Source: Paenibacillus ferrarius (GTDB taxonomy: Bacteria > Bacillota > Bacilli > Paenibacillales > NBRC-103111). Taken from it: a stretch of DNA of 64,000 nucleotides. The stretch is taken from positions 180,038-244,037 of the forward strand of contig NZ_MBTG01000006.1 in the NCBI RefSeq assembly GCF_002027705.1, read 5' to 3'. The position numbers and the translations under genes are program-made. Positions 25,966-34,595 of the stretch are shown one piece after another (the stretch's first letter is position 1; each line of letters starts with the position of its first letter). Below the pieces are notes generated by a model. The model made no database searches. It saw nothing but the letters and a program-made list of their open reading frames with translations, and was not told the DNA's origin.

Positions 25966-26666
25966 GTGAAGAAAAGCTAACGATTCTGGCCATCGGTGGC
26001 CATGTAGGCGATATGGAATTAACGGCAGGAGGCCTGTTGGCAAGCCATTCGTTGAAAGGCGACCGGATCGTGACCTTGGCGCTGACAGCCGGTGAACGCG
26101 GCGTTCCCGCTGGCAGAGATAGAATGGAATACCGCGAGCAGAAAGTTAATGAGGCTAAAGGTTTTGCCGAGATGCTTGGCGGGGAATCGTTCGTCTTCGA
26201 CATTCCCGATGGCGAACTCCAGGATAATGATGAGATGCGCTTCCGCGTCTGCGATGTGATTCGGCAGGTACGCCCGAATGTGCTGATTACCCATTTCAAA
26301 AACAGCATGCACAAAGACCATATGACAACGCATCGCATTGTGAATGACGCTCGGTTCTATGCCGGCCTGTCTTCGTTTGAGCGAGAGCTTCCTGCGCATT
26401 TTGCATCCAGACTGTATTATGCCGAGAATTGGGAAGATGCCGTTGACTACAAACCCTATATCTATGTAGATTTTTCAGAAGAAGCTTATGACTTGTGGGT
26501 GAAGGCGGTTTCTTTGCATTGGTTCGTAACTGGCAGCAAATCTTTCCCTTATCTGGAATACTACAAGCATCTAGTCCGGGTTCGCGGGATTGAAGCTAGG
26601 AAGCAATATGCGCAAACCTTCATGATTCCCGAAGAAAATATGCGTGTTTTCAAAACTGAATTATAA
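25962..26666 (+). CDS. PIG-L / LmbE family deacetylase with variant active-site motif
   Basis: A 234-residue LmbE-fold protein (zinc-dependent N-deacetylases of GlcNAc-type sugars). The usual HPDD motif is HVGD (His14, Asp17): the two metal ligands are kept but the position of the usual catalytic base Asp is Gly16. The third ligand region HKDHMTTHRIV is present. ATGA overlap with the upstream GNAT gene shows translational coupling. It may act on N-acetylated wall sugars or be a modified family member with another base; activity cannot be assumed. Confidence 0.82.
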   Translation: MSEEKLTILAIGGHVGDMELTAGGLLASHSLKGDRIVTLALTAGERGVPAGRDRMEYREQKVNEAKGFAEMLGGESFVFDIPDGELQDNDEMRFRVCDVIRQVRPNVLITHFKNSMHKDHMTTHRIVNDARFYAGLSSFERELPAHFASRLYYAENWEDAVDYKPYIYVDFSEEAYDLWVKAVSLHWFVTGSKSFPYLEYYKHLVRVRGIEARKQYAQTFMIPEENMRVFKTEL

Positions 26667-26675
26667 AAATCTAAC

Positions 26676-26726
26676 GAACCTCTACAAGCGGCCGCTCTCT
26701 CTAGAACGCCCTCGATAGAGGTTTTC
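26676..26726 (+). other. Stem-loop between deacetylase and namZ
   Basis: AACCTCTA (26677-26684) pairs with TAGAGGTT (26716-26723), followed by TTC. With only a short T-run and an operon that continues, it may act as a partial attenuator. Confidence 0.5.
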
Positions 26727-26753
26727 TACATCAAACAGGAATGAGGAGCATTT

Positions 26754-27896
26754 ATGATCCTTAACGGCATTGATTGTATTCAGCAGTACGCTCAGCTTTT
26801 CAAAGGGAAACGACTGGGGCTCATAACGGCGCCTTCTGGATTAGACCGCAATTTCGCATCCACGATCTCGATTTTGCACGAACAGTTCAACCTCGCAGCC
26901 CTATTCTCCCCGGAACATGGCGTTCGTGGCGATCAAGCGGCTGGTGCCCTGGTAGAAACCTATTTGGACCCGATCACACAAGTACCTGTGCATAGTTTAT
27001 ATCGTAAAGATTCCAAGCGGCTAAGTCAGGCTCATCTGGATGAGGTCGATATGATCGTCTATGATATTCAGGATGTGGGTACCCGGTATTATACATTTAT
27101 TTACACGATGCTGTATGCTTTGGAAGACTGTGCAAAAGCAGGGAAGCCGTTCGTCATCTTGGACCGCATCAACCCACTGGACGGGGTGACAGTTGAAGGC
27201 AATCTGCTCAAGCCGGGCTATCAATCCTTTGTCGGCAATTATCCGCTTTGCGTACGGTACGGTCTGACTGCCGGCGAGGTGGCTATTATGGCGAATGACC
27301 AGATGAACTGGCAGTGCGAGCTGCATGTGGTACGCTGCGAGGGTTGGGAGCGGAAGATGCTCTTCCCTGAAACAGGCCGCCACTGGGTCATGCCATCTCT
27401 GGGAATTCCCCGCTTTGACACGGCGCTGCTGTATCCCGGCACCTGCCTGTTCGAAGGCACCAATATGTCGGAAGGCCGGGGGACCACGGTTCCATTTGAA
27501 ATTGTCGGGGCTCCGTTCATTGACGCTCAGAAGCTGGCCGACGAAATGAACGGCAAGAAGCTGCCAGGGCTCGTATTCCGTCCGGTCTATTTCAAGCCTA
27601 CTTTTTCCAAATTCGAGGGAGAGTCTTGCAGCGGCGTGCAGCTTCATGTGCTGGATGCTCGCGCGTTTCGACCTTTGGAAACCGGTATTTCCCTGATGTA
27701 TACCATGAAGGACAACTACGAGCAATTCGCTTTTCTGCCGCCTGTCAAAGAGGGATCTAGACCTTTTATTGATTTATTGGGCGGAGATAAGCACTACCGG
27801 GAAGCGGCGGTCGATGTTCCGAGTTTATTGGAGCAATTCCGTGAAGAAAGCCGGCAATTTGCCCAGATGAAAAAGCAGTATCACCTATACGAATAA
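26754..27896 (+). CDS. namZ: Exo-beta-N-acetylmuramidase (DUF1343 / NamZ)
   Basis: A 380-residue DUF1343 protein of the NamZ (YbbC) family, which removes terminal MurNAc from peptidoglycan fragments (GH171). Family segments LGLITAPSGLDR, LFSPEHGVRGDQAAG and FVILDRINPLDG are clear. GAGGAG precedes the ATG. Unlike Bacillus subtilis NamZ, there is no signal peptide, so it should work in the cytoplasm on imported disaccharides (inference). It is followed by a MurK-like kinase and NagZ, the enzymes that would process the products. Confidence 0.9.
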   Translation: MILNGIDCIQQYAQLFKGKRLGLITAPSGLDRNFASTISILHEQFNLAALFSPEHGVRGDQAAGALVETYLDPITQVPVHSLYRKDSKRLSQAHLDEVDMIVYDIQDVGTRYYTFIYTMLYALEDCAKAGKPFVILDRINPLDGVTVEGNLLKPGYQSFVGNYPLCVRYGLTAGEVAIMANDQMNWQCELHVVRCEGWERKMLFPETGRHWVMPSLGIPRFDTALLYPGTCLFEGTNMSEGRGTTVPFEIVGAPFIDAQKLADEMNGKKLPGLVFRPVYFKPTFSKFEGESCSGVQLHVLDARAFRPLETGISLMYTMKDNYEQFAFLPPVKEGSRPFIDLLGGDKHYREAAVDVPSLLEQFREESRQFAQMKKQYHLYE

Positions 27897-27925
27897 ATGC
27901 ATTTCGGCAAAAAGGAAGTGATCAG

Positions 27926-28843
27926 ATGAACAGATATGTGGCGGGACTGGATGGCGGTGGTACCAAAACTGCGGTGAATGTAGCCGATGACAATGGCAGC
28001 TTGGTACACACATTTACATCAGGGCCCATTAACTATAACGGACAAGACGAGTTAAGCATCCAGAGGAGCTTTCAGGAAATTTTCAATACGATTGCCCAAG
28101 TTTGCGGCGGACTATCGCATTGCGCGCAAGTCGTCATCGGGGCGGCGGGTGTCAGCAATCCTATGGTTGCCGCAAAGCTTGAAGCCAATGTCCGGGCATG
28201 CGGATATCAAGGAGAGCTGCTCATTACGGGCGATCAAGAGACGGCTCTTTGCGGTGCGCAGGAAAGCGAGCACGGCATCATTCTTATTGCAGGTACAGGT
28301 TCTATATGTTATGGCAAAAATGAAGCTGGCGAGGCTCACCGCAGCGGTGGTTATGGCTACCTGATTGATGATGAGGGCAGCGGCTACAGCATCGGCCGGG
28401 ATCTGCTTGCCGCCTTGGTGCGCTCAGAGGATGGTCGTCTGCCAAGAACTGTGATCTCTGGGTTGGTCTATGATCAGCTCCAGATCTCAACGGTGCAGCA
28501 AATTGTCGGATTTGTGTATGACAAGCAAACCAACAAAAAGGATATCGCTGCGCTTGCTCCCATCCTGTCGGCTGCCTGCGAGCAGGGCGATGAAGCAGCT
28601 TTGAGCATTGCGGCCAAAAGTGCAGGAGCCTTATTCGAGCTGGCAGTTCCCGTCGTGGAGAAGCTGTTTCTGGACCAAGGATGCCTTGCGATGGCTGGCA
28701 GTGTGCTGCTTAAGAATACTTATGTACAGCAAGCTTTGGTCAATCGACTGAATGAAAGCTATCCGGAATTAATCTGTATGACGGCCAAACAGGATGCAGC
28801 CAGAGGTGCTGTATGGATGGCGTTAAACCGTTTGAATAAATAA
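27926..28843 (+). CDS. BadF-type MurNAc/GlcNAc kinase (MurK-like)
   Basis: A 305-residue ASKHA kinase with N-terminal phosphate loop VAGLDGGGTKTAVNVAD and second motif LIAGTGSICYGKNEAGEAHRSGGYGYLIDDEGSGYSIG (around 118-155), the pattern of GlcNAc/MurNAc kinases. In MurK of Clostridium acetobutylicum such a kinase phosphorylates both MurNAc and GlcNAc at O6. Here it sits between NamZ and NagZ, whose products are exactly those sugars. AAGGAAGTGATC precedes the ATG. This is the second BadF kinase of the locus. Confidence 0.87.
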   Translation: MNRYVAGLDGGGTKTAVNVADDNGSLVHTFTSGPINYNGQDELSIQRSFQEIFNTIAQVCGGLSHCAQVVIGAAGVSNPMVAAKLEANVRACGYQGELLITGDQETALCGAQESEHGIILIAGTGSICYGKNEAGEAHRSGGYGYLIDDEGSGYSIGRDLLAALVRSEDGRLPRTVISGLVYDQLQISTVQQIVGFVYDKQTNKKDIAALAPILSAACEQGDEAALSIAAKSAGALFELAVPVVEKLFLDQGCLAMAGSVLLKNTYVQQALVNRLNESYPELICMTAKQDAARGAVWMALNRLNK

Positions 28844-28909
28844 GTGAAAGCCGATTTGCTCGGCAATAGCAGCAGGTAGAGGTTTGCTCATGAGGGAGAG
28901 GGATAAAGA

Positions 28910-30547
28910 ATGACAAAGATTCAAGCAATGACGCTTCGGGAGAAAATTGGGCAAATGCTGCTCTGCGGTTTTGAAGGCACGGAAGTAACAGAAGAGCTGA
29001 AGGCGCTCATTACCGAACACCGCATCGGGGGTGTTATCTATTTTGCGCGCAATGTGGCGAATACCCAGCAAGTTGCCGGGTTATCCAACCAGCTGCAGCA
29101 GATCGCGATGGATGCCGGTGCAGCGCCTCTCTGGATTTCGATCGATCAAGAGGGCGGCATGGTTGCTCGGATTACGGAGGGGATCGCTTTAATGCCTGGG
29201 CAAATGGCGCTGGCTGCTGGAGCAGATGCGAGTGCGGGATTAAATCACGCTGCTCATGCGGCATATGAAGCTGCATGGGTATCCGGAACGGAGCTAAGGG
29301 CGCTTGGGATCAATATGAATTTTGCTCCGGTGCTGGATATTAACAACAATCCGGACAATCCTGTCATTGGTGTCCGCTCATTTGGTGAATCCAGCAAGCT
29401 TGTAGCTGAATTCGGACAGAAAGCAATAGCGGGCTTTCAAGATGCCAATGTCGTTGCAACCGCCAAACATTTCCCAGGGCATGGGGACACAAGTGTAGAC
29501 TCGCATCTGGATTTGCCAACGATTCAGCATGACCAAGAACGCATTCGCTCTGTGGAGCTAGTCCCTTTTGTTCAAGCGATCGAAAATGGTGTTGATGCGA
29601 TTATGTCTTCGCACATCTATTTCCCGGCACTGGAGTCAGAGAAATTGCCGGTGACTTTATCCAAATCGGTCTTAACCGGCCTGCTTCGCGAGGAACTTGG
29701 CTACGAGGGTGTAATCATGACCGATTGCATGGAAATGCACGCTATTTCCGAGCATTATGGCACGGTCTCAGCGAGCGTTATGGCGGTCGAGGCCGGTGCT
29801 GATCTCATTCTGATCAGCCACCGACGCGACCTTCAGATTGAGGCTATTGCGGCAATTGAGCAAGCCGTAAGCGAGGGACGTCTAACAGAAGCGCAGATTG
29901 ACGCTTCCGTCAGCAGAGTGCTCGCGCTCAAGGAGCGGCGCGGTGTGCTTGGGCCGCAGCTTGGCGAAGCGGCTGAAGTTGGAACGGAGGCGCACTGCGC
30001 CGTTGCGCAGCGCCTCAGCGAAGCGAGCATCACGCTCGTCAAGGACGAGCGGCAGCTGCTGCCACTGCGCCGGACGAGAACGCTCGCGATCGCCGTGGCC
30101 GCAGCCGTTTCGTCGGGCGTCGACGAAGCCTATGCAGGCCCTGCGAGCTTGGGAGCTGCGCTGACCGAGCACGGACTTGACGTGATCGACCGCGTGCTGC
30201 CGCTGCAGAAGGTTGGCGAGCTTCGCGAGGCGGTTCTTGCTGACGCGGCGCATGTGGAGCAAATCGTCATCGGGACGTACAACGCAAGATTCCATCCCGC
30301 GCAAGTCGAGCTGGTGCGCGACCTGCAGGCGCTTGGCAAGCCGCTGGTCGTCGTTGCGCTTCGAGTGCCTTATGATCTGCTGGAGCTGCCGGACATATCG
30401 ACTTTCGTTGCCGCTTATGAAAGCCGCCCGCTGGCGCTGCAAAGCATAGCCAGATGCTTGCTTGGCGAGCTGATTCCGCAAGGCCGCTTGCCGGTCTCGC
30501 TCGGGACTAGCTACCCTGCGGGCTGGAAATGGGGGGGCGGGCTATGA
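28910..30547 (+). CDS. nagZ: Beta-N-acetylglucosaminidase, GH3 (NagZ)
   Basis: A 545-residue GH3 enzyme. The catalytic His/Asp loop KHFPGHGDTSVDSHLDLP and the nucleophile segment GVIMTDCMEMHAI identify NagZ, which releases GlcNAc from GlcNAc-MurNAc. A second C-terminal domain is present, as in the Bacillus enzyme, but the secretion signal of that enzyme is absent: the protein begins directly with MTKIQAMTLREKIGQML. GAGGGAGAGGGA precedes the ATG. The end overlaps anmK by four bases. Base composition becomes more GC-rich after about 29.9 kb within the gene. Confidence 0.95.
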   Translation: MTKIQAMTLREKIGQMLLCGFEGTEVTEELKALITEHRIGGVIYFARNVANTQQVAGLSNQLQQIAMDAGAAPLWISIDQEGGMVARITEGIALMPGQMALAAGADASAGLNHAAHAAYEAAWVSGTELRALGINMNFAPVLDINNNPDNPVIGVRSFGESSKLVAEFGQKAIAGFQDANVVATAKHFPGHGDTSVDSHLDLPTIQHDQERIRSVELVPFVQAIENGVDAIMSSHIYFPALESEKLPVTLSKSVLTGLLREELGYEGVIMTDCMEMHAISEHYGTVSASVMAVEAGADLILISHRRDLQIEAIAAIEQAVSEGRLTEAQIDASVSRVLALKERRGVLGPQLGEAAEVGTEAHCAVAQRLSEASITLVKDERQLLPLRRTRTLAIAVAAAVSSGVDEAYAGPASLGAALTEHGLDVIDRVLPLQKVGELREAVLADAAHVEQIVIGTYNARFHPAQVELVRDLQALGKPLVVVALRVPYDLLELPDISTFVAAYESRPLALQSIARCLLGELIPQGRLPVSLGTSYPAGWKWGGGL

Positions 30548-31776
30548 TGCTCCGTACACTTTTGAACCAAACATCGCTGACAGTAGCTGGCATCATGTCA
30601 GGTACTTCCCTTGACGGCATCGATGTAGCCATAGTCCATATTGATGGCTGCGGCGTCGATGCCAAAGTCCGGCTGCTGCACTTCGAAAGCTTCCCTTACG
30701 AGGACGAAGTCCGAGAGAAGCTGAAGCAATTATGCTCCATCGAGCATTCCAATTCAGCCCTTTTGTGCGGCATGAACTTCGCGATTGCCGAGCGCTTCGC
30801 TGAAGCGGTTCGCAAGACGGCGGCAGCTGCTGGGATGAAGATGGAGGAGATCGATCTCGTCTCCACCCATGGGCAGACCGTGTGGCACATTCCGGTGGCG
30901 GATGAGGCAGATCCTTATCTGCCGAAGTCGACGCTGCAGATCGGCGACTTGTCCGTTCTCGCCAAACGGACCGGAATACCCGTCGTAGGTGATTTCCGCA
31001 CCGCCGATATGGCTGTCGGCGGCCAAGGCGCTCCACTTGCGCCTTACGGCGACTTCATCATGTTCCGCGATGCGGCCAAAGGGCGCATCCTTCAAAACAT
31101 AGGCGGGATCGGCAACTGTACCGCGATTCCAGCTCAAGGGACGGAAGTAACAGCCGCGAACTTCCCGACTTCCGTCTCAATCGAAACCGGCAATCTGATT
31201 GCTTTCGATACGGGTCCGGGGAATATGATCATGGATCAAGTGGTCTACGAGTTGTCCGAGGGTCGGCTTACCTATGATGCAGATGGCGCATGGGCAGCGA
31301 GTGGGCAAGTGAACAAAGAGCTGCTTGAGGAGATGCTGGCGCATCCTTATTTCACGCAGCTTCCTCCGAAGACAACGGGGCGCGAACTATTCGGCAAAGC
31401 GTATACCGCCGCATGGCTCGATGCTGCTTCGGGGCGCGGGCTTGCTCATGAAGATATTGTCGCCACAGCAACAGCGTTTACGGCACATTCCATCGCACGC
31501 GCGTATAAGGATTTCATCTTCCCGCAGTGTTCTATTGCGGAAGTGATCGTGAGCGGCGGCGGGGCGCGCAATGCCACCCTGATGCGCATGCTGCAAGAGC
31601 TGCTCCCAGACCAAGCCGTCCTAGCTTCGGACGAGATGGGCATCTCCGGCGATGCCAAGGAAGCCATTCTGTTTGCCCTGCTGGGCAACGATTGGATTCA
31701 CGGCGTACCGAACAATTTGCCTTCGGCGACAGGCGCTCAAACGTCAACAATTATGGGCAAGTTGGCCTTGCCGTAG
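30544..31776 (+). CDS. anmK: Anhydro-N-acetylmuramic acid kinase
   Basis: About 410 residues. AnmK opens and phosphorylates 1,6-anhydro-MurNAc to MurNAc-6-phosphate. The ATP loop GIMSGTSLDGIDVAIV, the GDFRTADMAVGGQGAPL segment, LQNIGGIGN and FDTGPGNMIMD are all intact. The frame extends back to 30529, but ATG at 30544 forms an ATGA overlap with the nagZ stop and has GGGGGG upstream, so it is preferred. Its product feeds MurQ at the start of the operon. Anhydro-sugars come from lytic transglycosylases, so the organism may scavenge turnover products of its own wall or of Gram-negative neighbours. Confidence 0.95.
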   Translation: MMLRTLLNQTSLTVAGIMSGTSLDGIDVAIVHIDGCGVDAKVRLLHFESFPYEDEVREKLKQLCSIEHSNSALLCGMNFAIAERFAEAVRKTAAAAGMKMEEIDLVSTHGQTVWHIPVADEADPYLPKSTLQIGDLSVLAKRTGIPVVGDFRTADMAVGGQGAPLAPYGDFIMFRDAAKGRILQNIGGIGNCTAIPAQGTEVTAANFPTSVSIETGNLIAFDTGPGNMIMDQVVYELSEGRLTYDADGAWAASGQVNKELLEEMLAHPYFTQLPPKTTGRELFGKAYTAAWLDAASGRGLAHEDIVATATAFTAHSIARAYKDFIFPQCSIAEVIVSGGGARNATLMRMLQELLPDQAVLASDEMGISGDAKEAILFALLGNDWIHGVPNNLPSATGAQTSTIMGKLALP

Positions 31777-32264
31777 GTTGACGTGGGAGTGAGGAGGCTG
31801 TTTCGGGGGAACGCCACGGAGTTGGCGTGAGCCGGCGAAAACCGCCGAGTCAGCAGCCGATGTGGAGTGAATGAGCTGTGAGCCTATGTGAGCCTGCCAA
31901 AAAGGCAGTCTCGCGAGTGGAAAGCAGGGAAACGGCACGGAGTTGGCGTGAGCCTGCCAAAACCGCCGTCTCAGCAGCCGATGTGGAGCAATGAGCTGTG
32001 AGCCTGCCAAAAAGGCAGTCTCGCGAGTGAAAAGCAGGGGAAACGGCTCGAAGTTGGCGTGAGCCGGCGAAAAACACCGTCTCAGCAGCTGATGTGGACT
32101 GAACGGCCTGTGAGCCTGCCAAAAAGGCAGTCTCGCGAGTGAAAAGCAGGGGAAACGGCACGGAGTTGGCGTGAGCCGGCGAAAACCGCCGTCTCGGCAG
32201 CCGATGTGGAGTGAATGAGCTGTGAGCCTGCCAAAGCCGCCGACTCGGCGGTCCATATAAAAAC
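31777..32264. repeat. 112-bp hairpin repeat array, locus 2
   Basis: About four units with GAGCCTGCC starting at 31890, 32000, 32112 and 32224 (periods 110, 112, 112). Each unit holds two hairpins: GAGCCTGCC-AAAAA-GGCAGTCTC and GAGCCGGCG-AAAA-CCGCCGTCTC (spacing varies by a base). The stems change together (CTGCC/GGCAG versus CGGCG/CGCCG) while the same mismatch after GAG is kept. Related elements lie at 2.1-2.4 kb and 54.17 kb. Open frames through the array are by-products of the repeat. Confidence 0.8.
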
Positions 32265-32313
32265 AAACAGCTGCGAGGTGTCTGAAAGAGACGCCTCGCA
32301 GCTGTTTTTATTT
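32265..32313. terminator. Strong bidirectional terminator between anmK and the MORN gene
   Basis: AAACAGCTGCGAGG plus GTCT pairs over about 19 bp with AGACGCCTCGCAGCTGTTT, including one G-U pair, with T-rich sequence on both outer sides. It lies between convergent genes. Confidence 0.93.
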
Positions 32314-33963
32314 GGTAGAGCTCACCTGAAGCAGGTGGGCTTCTTTGGTTTTGTTGAAGTGTGTCAAGGTGAAGAGATAGTCACCTTGGTAGTAGCTGTT
32401 CGTGTAGGTGTCAGCGCCTGCGCCTGCAGCAGCAAGCTCCATTACGGTGTAGCCTGCCTCGTTAGGCTCGCCGCGCTTTTTGACGGTCTCGATGACGGGC
32501 TGCAGCAGCGCCAAAGGCTTCGAGCCCCAAATGCTGAGAGAAGTGACAACGGCCTCCTTCGGATTGGCCTTGGACGGCTCTACCAGCAGCGACAGCTGGT
32601 AGGCCGGATAACTCAGCAGCAGCTTGACGGCTGCTGTCGGTGCCGGGTCGGCCTGACCCGCGGCCGGCCCTTCCGCAACGGCGCCTGCGGCCGCCGTTTC
32701 CGCGGTTGCAGCGGGCGCCTCCTGGCCCGCAAGCATGACGCTGGCATCCTGCAGCGTCACCTCCCCAGGTTTGCCCAGCAAGTCTTCGACTTTCTTGCTG
32801 GACAAACCGAGGAAGCTCTGCAGGCTGACGTAGCCGCCTGCAAAAAAGCTCCGCAGCAGCGGCGCGCCATCTGCGTCAAACAAAGTGCCAAGGCCGTCAT
32901 AGACGCCAGCCTTGAAGTCGCCCTTGTAGACGAGTTTGCCCAACTCGTCATAGCCTTCACCGGCACCGCTTAGGGTGCCGCTTTGGAACGTGCCTTTGAA
33001 ACGAGGCACGCCTTTGTCGGTGAACGAGGCGCCTTCTCCGCTGTATGTGCCTGCAAGGAACTGGCCTTTGTATTTGATCAGGCCGTTCGCGTAGAACTCG
33101 GTGCCATCTCCGGAATAGCTGCCATTCTTAAAGCCGCCTTCATAGACGAGCAGGCCTTTCGGATCAAAAAGCTTGCCAGCACCGTTATACTGACCCGCCG
33201 CGAATTCACCTTCATAGAGGGCGATGCCGCCTGAGGAGAAGAGTTTGCCTGCCCCATTGTAGAGGCCGCCGTTAAACGCGCCTTCATATAAGAGATCGCC
33301 GCTGGGCGCAAACAACTTCCCGGCCCCGCCGTATTTGCCATTTTGAAACTCACCGATGTAGAGTACTTTCTGGTTCTGATCATATTGCGTGCCTGCACCA
33401 TTAAAGGTGTCTCCGACGAAAGCTCCTTTGTACTGCATCGTACCGTGCTCGTTATAGAGCGTGCCGCTGCCGGATTTCTGGCCTTTGTCGAAATCACCTT
33501 CATAGGCGAGTTGACCATTTTTGTGGAAAAGCTTGCCTTTCCCGGCATAGAGACCATCAACCAAATCCCCTGTATAGCGGGCATCCTTGTCTGTGCCTAC
33601 CACTTTGCCGCTGCCGGAGAAGCTCGTTAATTTCGTTGAATTCTCCTGAAGAACAGGCACGCGGTTCAACCATTTATTCACAATCGCCGGCGGGCGGATG
33701 AAAATAAAGAAGAGAAGTACGAGAATAAACAAAGTGATGAACAGAAGCAATCGTTTGGAGATGTAGTAGGAGCCGACCAGCACGTAATTCTTAAGTGAGG
33801 TCTCGCGTGTCTGGAGCATAACCCGGAGGATTTGCTGAAACTTAATGATCGCTAGTTTAGGCAGCCTTCCAATCGTTGCGATGGCTTTCATAACATGGCC
33901 GATGAAGGGTGCGACGACGGGCCTTAGCACTTTTTCAATGGTTTTAATCGGCTGGATCTCCAA
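32308..33963 (-). CDS. Membrane-anchored MORN-repeat protein
   Basis: A 551-residue protein. One membrane helix (LLLFITLFILVLLFFIFIRP, about 72-91) follows a 70-residue basic N-terminal region. Residues about 120-385 are some eleven MORN repeats of 23 residues (pattern YEGEF..G.YNGAGKLF). A 160-residue C-terminal domain follows an Ala/Pro-rich linker. MORN repeats act as membrane-associated scaffolds. The start is TTG with AGGAG nine bases upstream. It lies downstream of the DUF4280 gene on the same strand, and both diverge from the TolC-like operon, suggesting membership of the same system. Function unknown. Confidence 0.85.
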   Translation of the reverse strand: MEIQPIKTIEKVLRPVVAPFIGHVMKAIATIGRLPKLAIIKFQQILRVMLQTRETSLKNYVLVGSYYISKRLLLFITLFILVLLFFIFIRPPAIVNKWLNRVPVLQENSTKLTSFSGSGKVVGTDKDARYTGDLVDGLYAGKGKLFHKNGQLAYEGDFDKGQKSGSGTLYNEHGTMQYKGAFVGDTFNGAGTQYDQNQKVLYIGEFQNGKYGGAGKLFAPSGDLLYEGAFNGGLYNGAGKLFSSGGIALYEGEFAAGQYNGAGKLFDPKGLLVYEGGFKNGSYSGDGTEFYANGLIKYKGQFLAGTYSGEGASFTDKGVPRFKGTFQSGTLSGAGEGYDELGKLVYKGDFKAGVYDGLGTLFDADGAPLLRSFFAGGYVSLQSFLGLSSKKVEDLLGKPGEVTLQDASVMLAGQEAPAATAETAAAGAVAEGPAAGQADPAPTAAVKLLLSYPAYQLSLLVEPSKANPKEAVVTSLSIWGSKPLALLQPVIETVKKRGEPNEAGYTVMELAAAGAGADTYTNSYYQGDYLFTLTHFNKTKEAHLLQVSSTK

Positions 33964-34013
33964 CTGTGTTCACTCCTAGTGGGGATAATTAATGAGGTTG
34001 TTCATTAAGCAAG

Positions 34014-34400
34014 TTAAGGAACTTGTATGGTCATTTGGCCAGGTTGCTGAATTTGAATGACGCCGCCCCAGTTGCACATGCATTTGGAGGAATTGTTCAG
34101 AGCGGGCATATTCGCGACGAGTACGGTCGGTGAGCCTGGAGCCCAAGGCGCAGCGGTTACAGGTACGCAAGGCATAGGCGTTAAAACGCCGAGCGCAGCC
34201 GCAGTTGCCGCGGCAACCATCGGATTCGCCGGTGAATTGCACATGCCGAACGGCAAGATGTTGACCATGGGCTTATTATCCATAATGTTGGCAATCGGCA
34301 TGGCGGTCATGACCATATTGGCCGGAAGCACCATTAAGGTGCCGGGGGCAGCGCCGAAGGAGCATTGCAGCATCGCTCCGCCGCAAACGAGATTTCCCAT
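34014..34400 (-). CDS. DUF4280 (PAAR-like) protein
   Basis: A 128-residue protein matching the DUF4280 pattern: start MGNLVCGGAMLQCSFGAAPG, then AANIMDNKPMVNILPFGMC, MCNSPANP, PCVPVTAAPWAPGSPTV and SSKCMCNWGGVI. DUF4280 is a PAAR-like family; PAAR proteins cap the spikes of contractile injection systems and recruit effectors. The conserved Cys residues could bind metal, as PAAR tips do. AGGAGA lies eight bases before the ATG. It is divergent from the 15 kb operon that contains a DUF4157 protein, which makes an injection or delivery link plausible (inference). Confidence 0.87.
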   Translation of the reverse strand: MGNLVCGGAMLQCSFGAAPGTLMVLPANMVMTAMPIANIMDNKPMVNILPFGMCNSPANPMVAAATAAALGVLTPMPCVPVTAAPWAPGSPTVLVANMPALNNSSKCMCNWGGVIQIQQPGQMTIQVP

Positions 34401-34595
34401 ATGTATTTCTCCTAGTTAAGAAGTTGTCATATTTTTCGCAAGTTTCTATTACTTTCATACTACTAGAAAAGCAGATAACCAGCAATCTATTACTATATTC
34501 GATGGAATTCGCTAAATTTCTCCAAAAGAGAGTGCGAGAGTTAGAGAGATATTGTACTATAAAGAGAAGAGTAGTACGGAGCGGAGGGGTTCATC
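34401..34595. other. Divergent promoter region of the 32-50 kb cluster
   Basis: This 195-base gap separates the DUF4280 gene from the TolC-like gene. It is AT-rich in its first half, with TACTATATT-like and TACTATAAAG-like boxes that could be -10 elements, but no pair with a good -35 and spacing stood out. Both flanking genes have strong ribosome binding sites at its edges. Confidence 0.5.

Noticed and set aside
26685..26715. NotI/XbaI-like stretch resembling a cloning polylinker
   Set aside because: It resembles part of a common vector linker but differs by insertions and lies in the loop of a natural hairpin; chance likeness is the better explanation.
31850..32266. Leftward frames of 138-170 codons in the 112-bp array
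   Set aside because: They consist of translated hairpin units only and overlap the terminator region.
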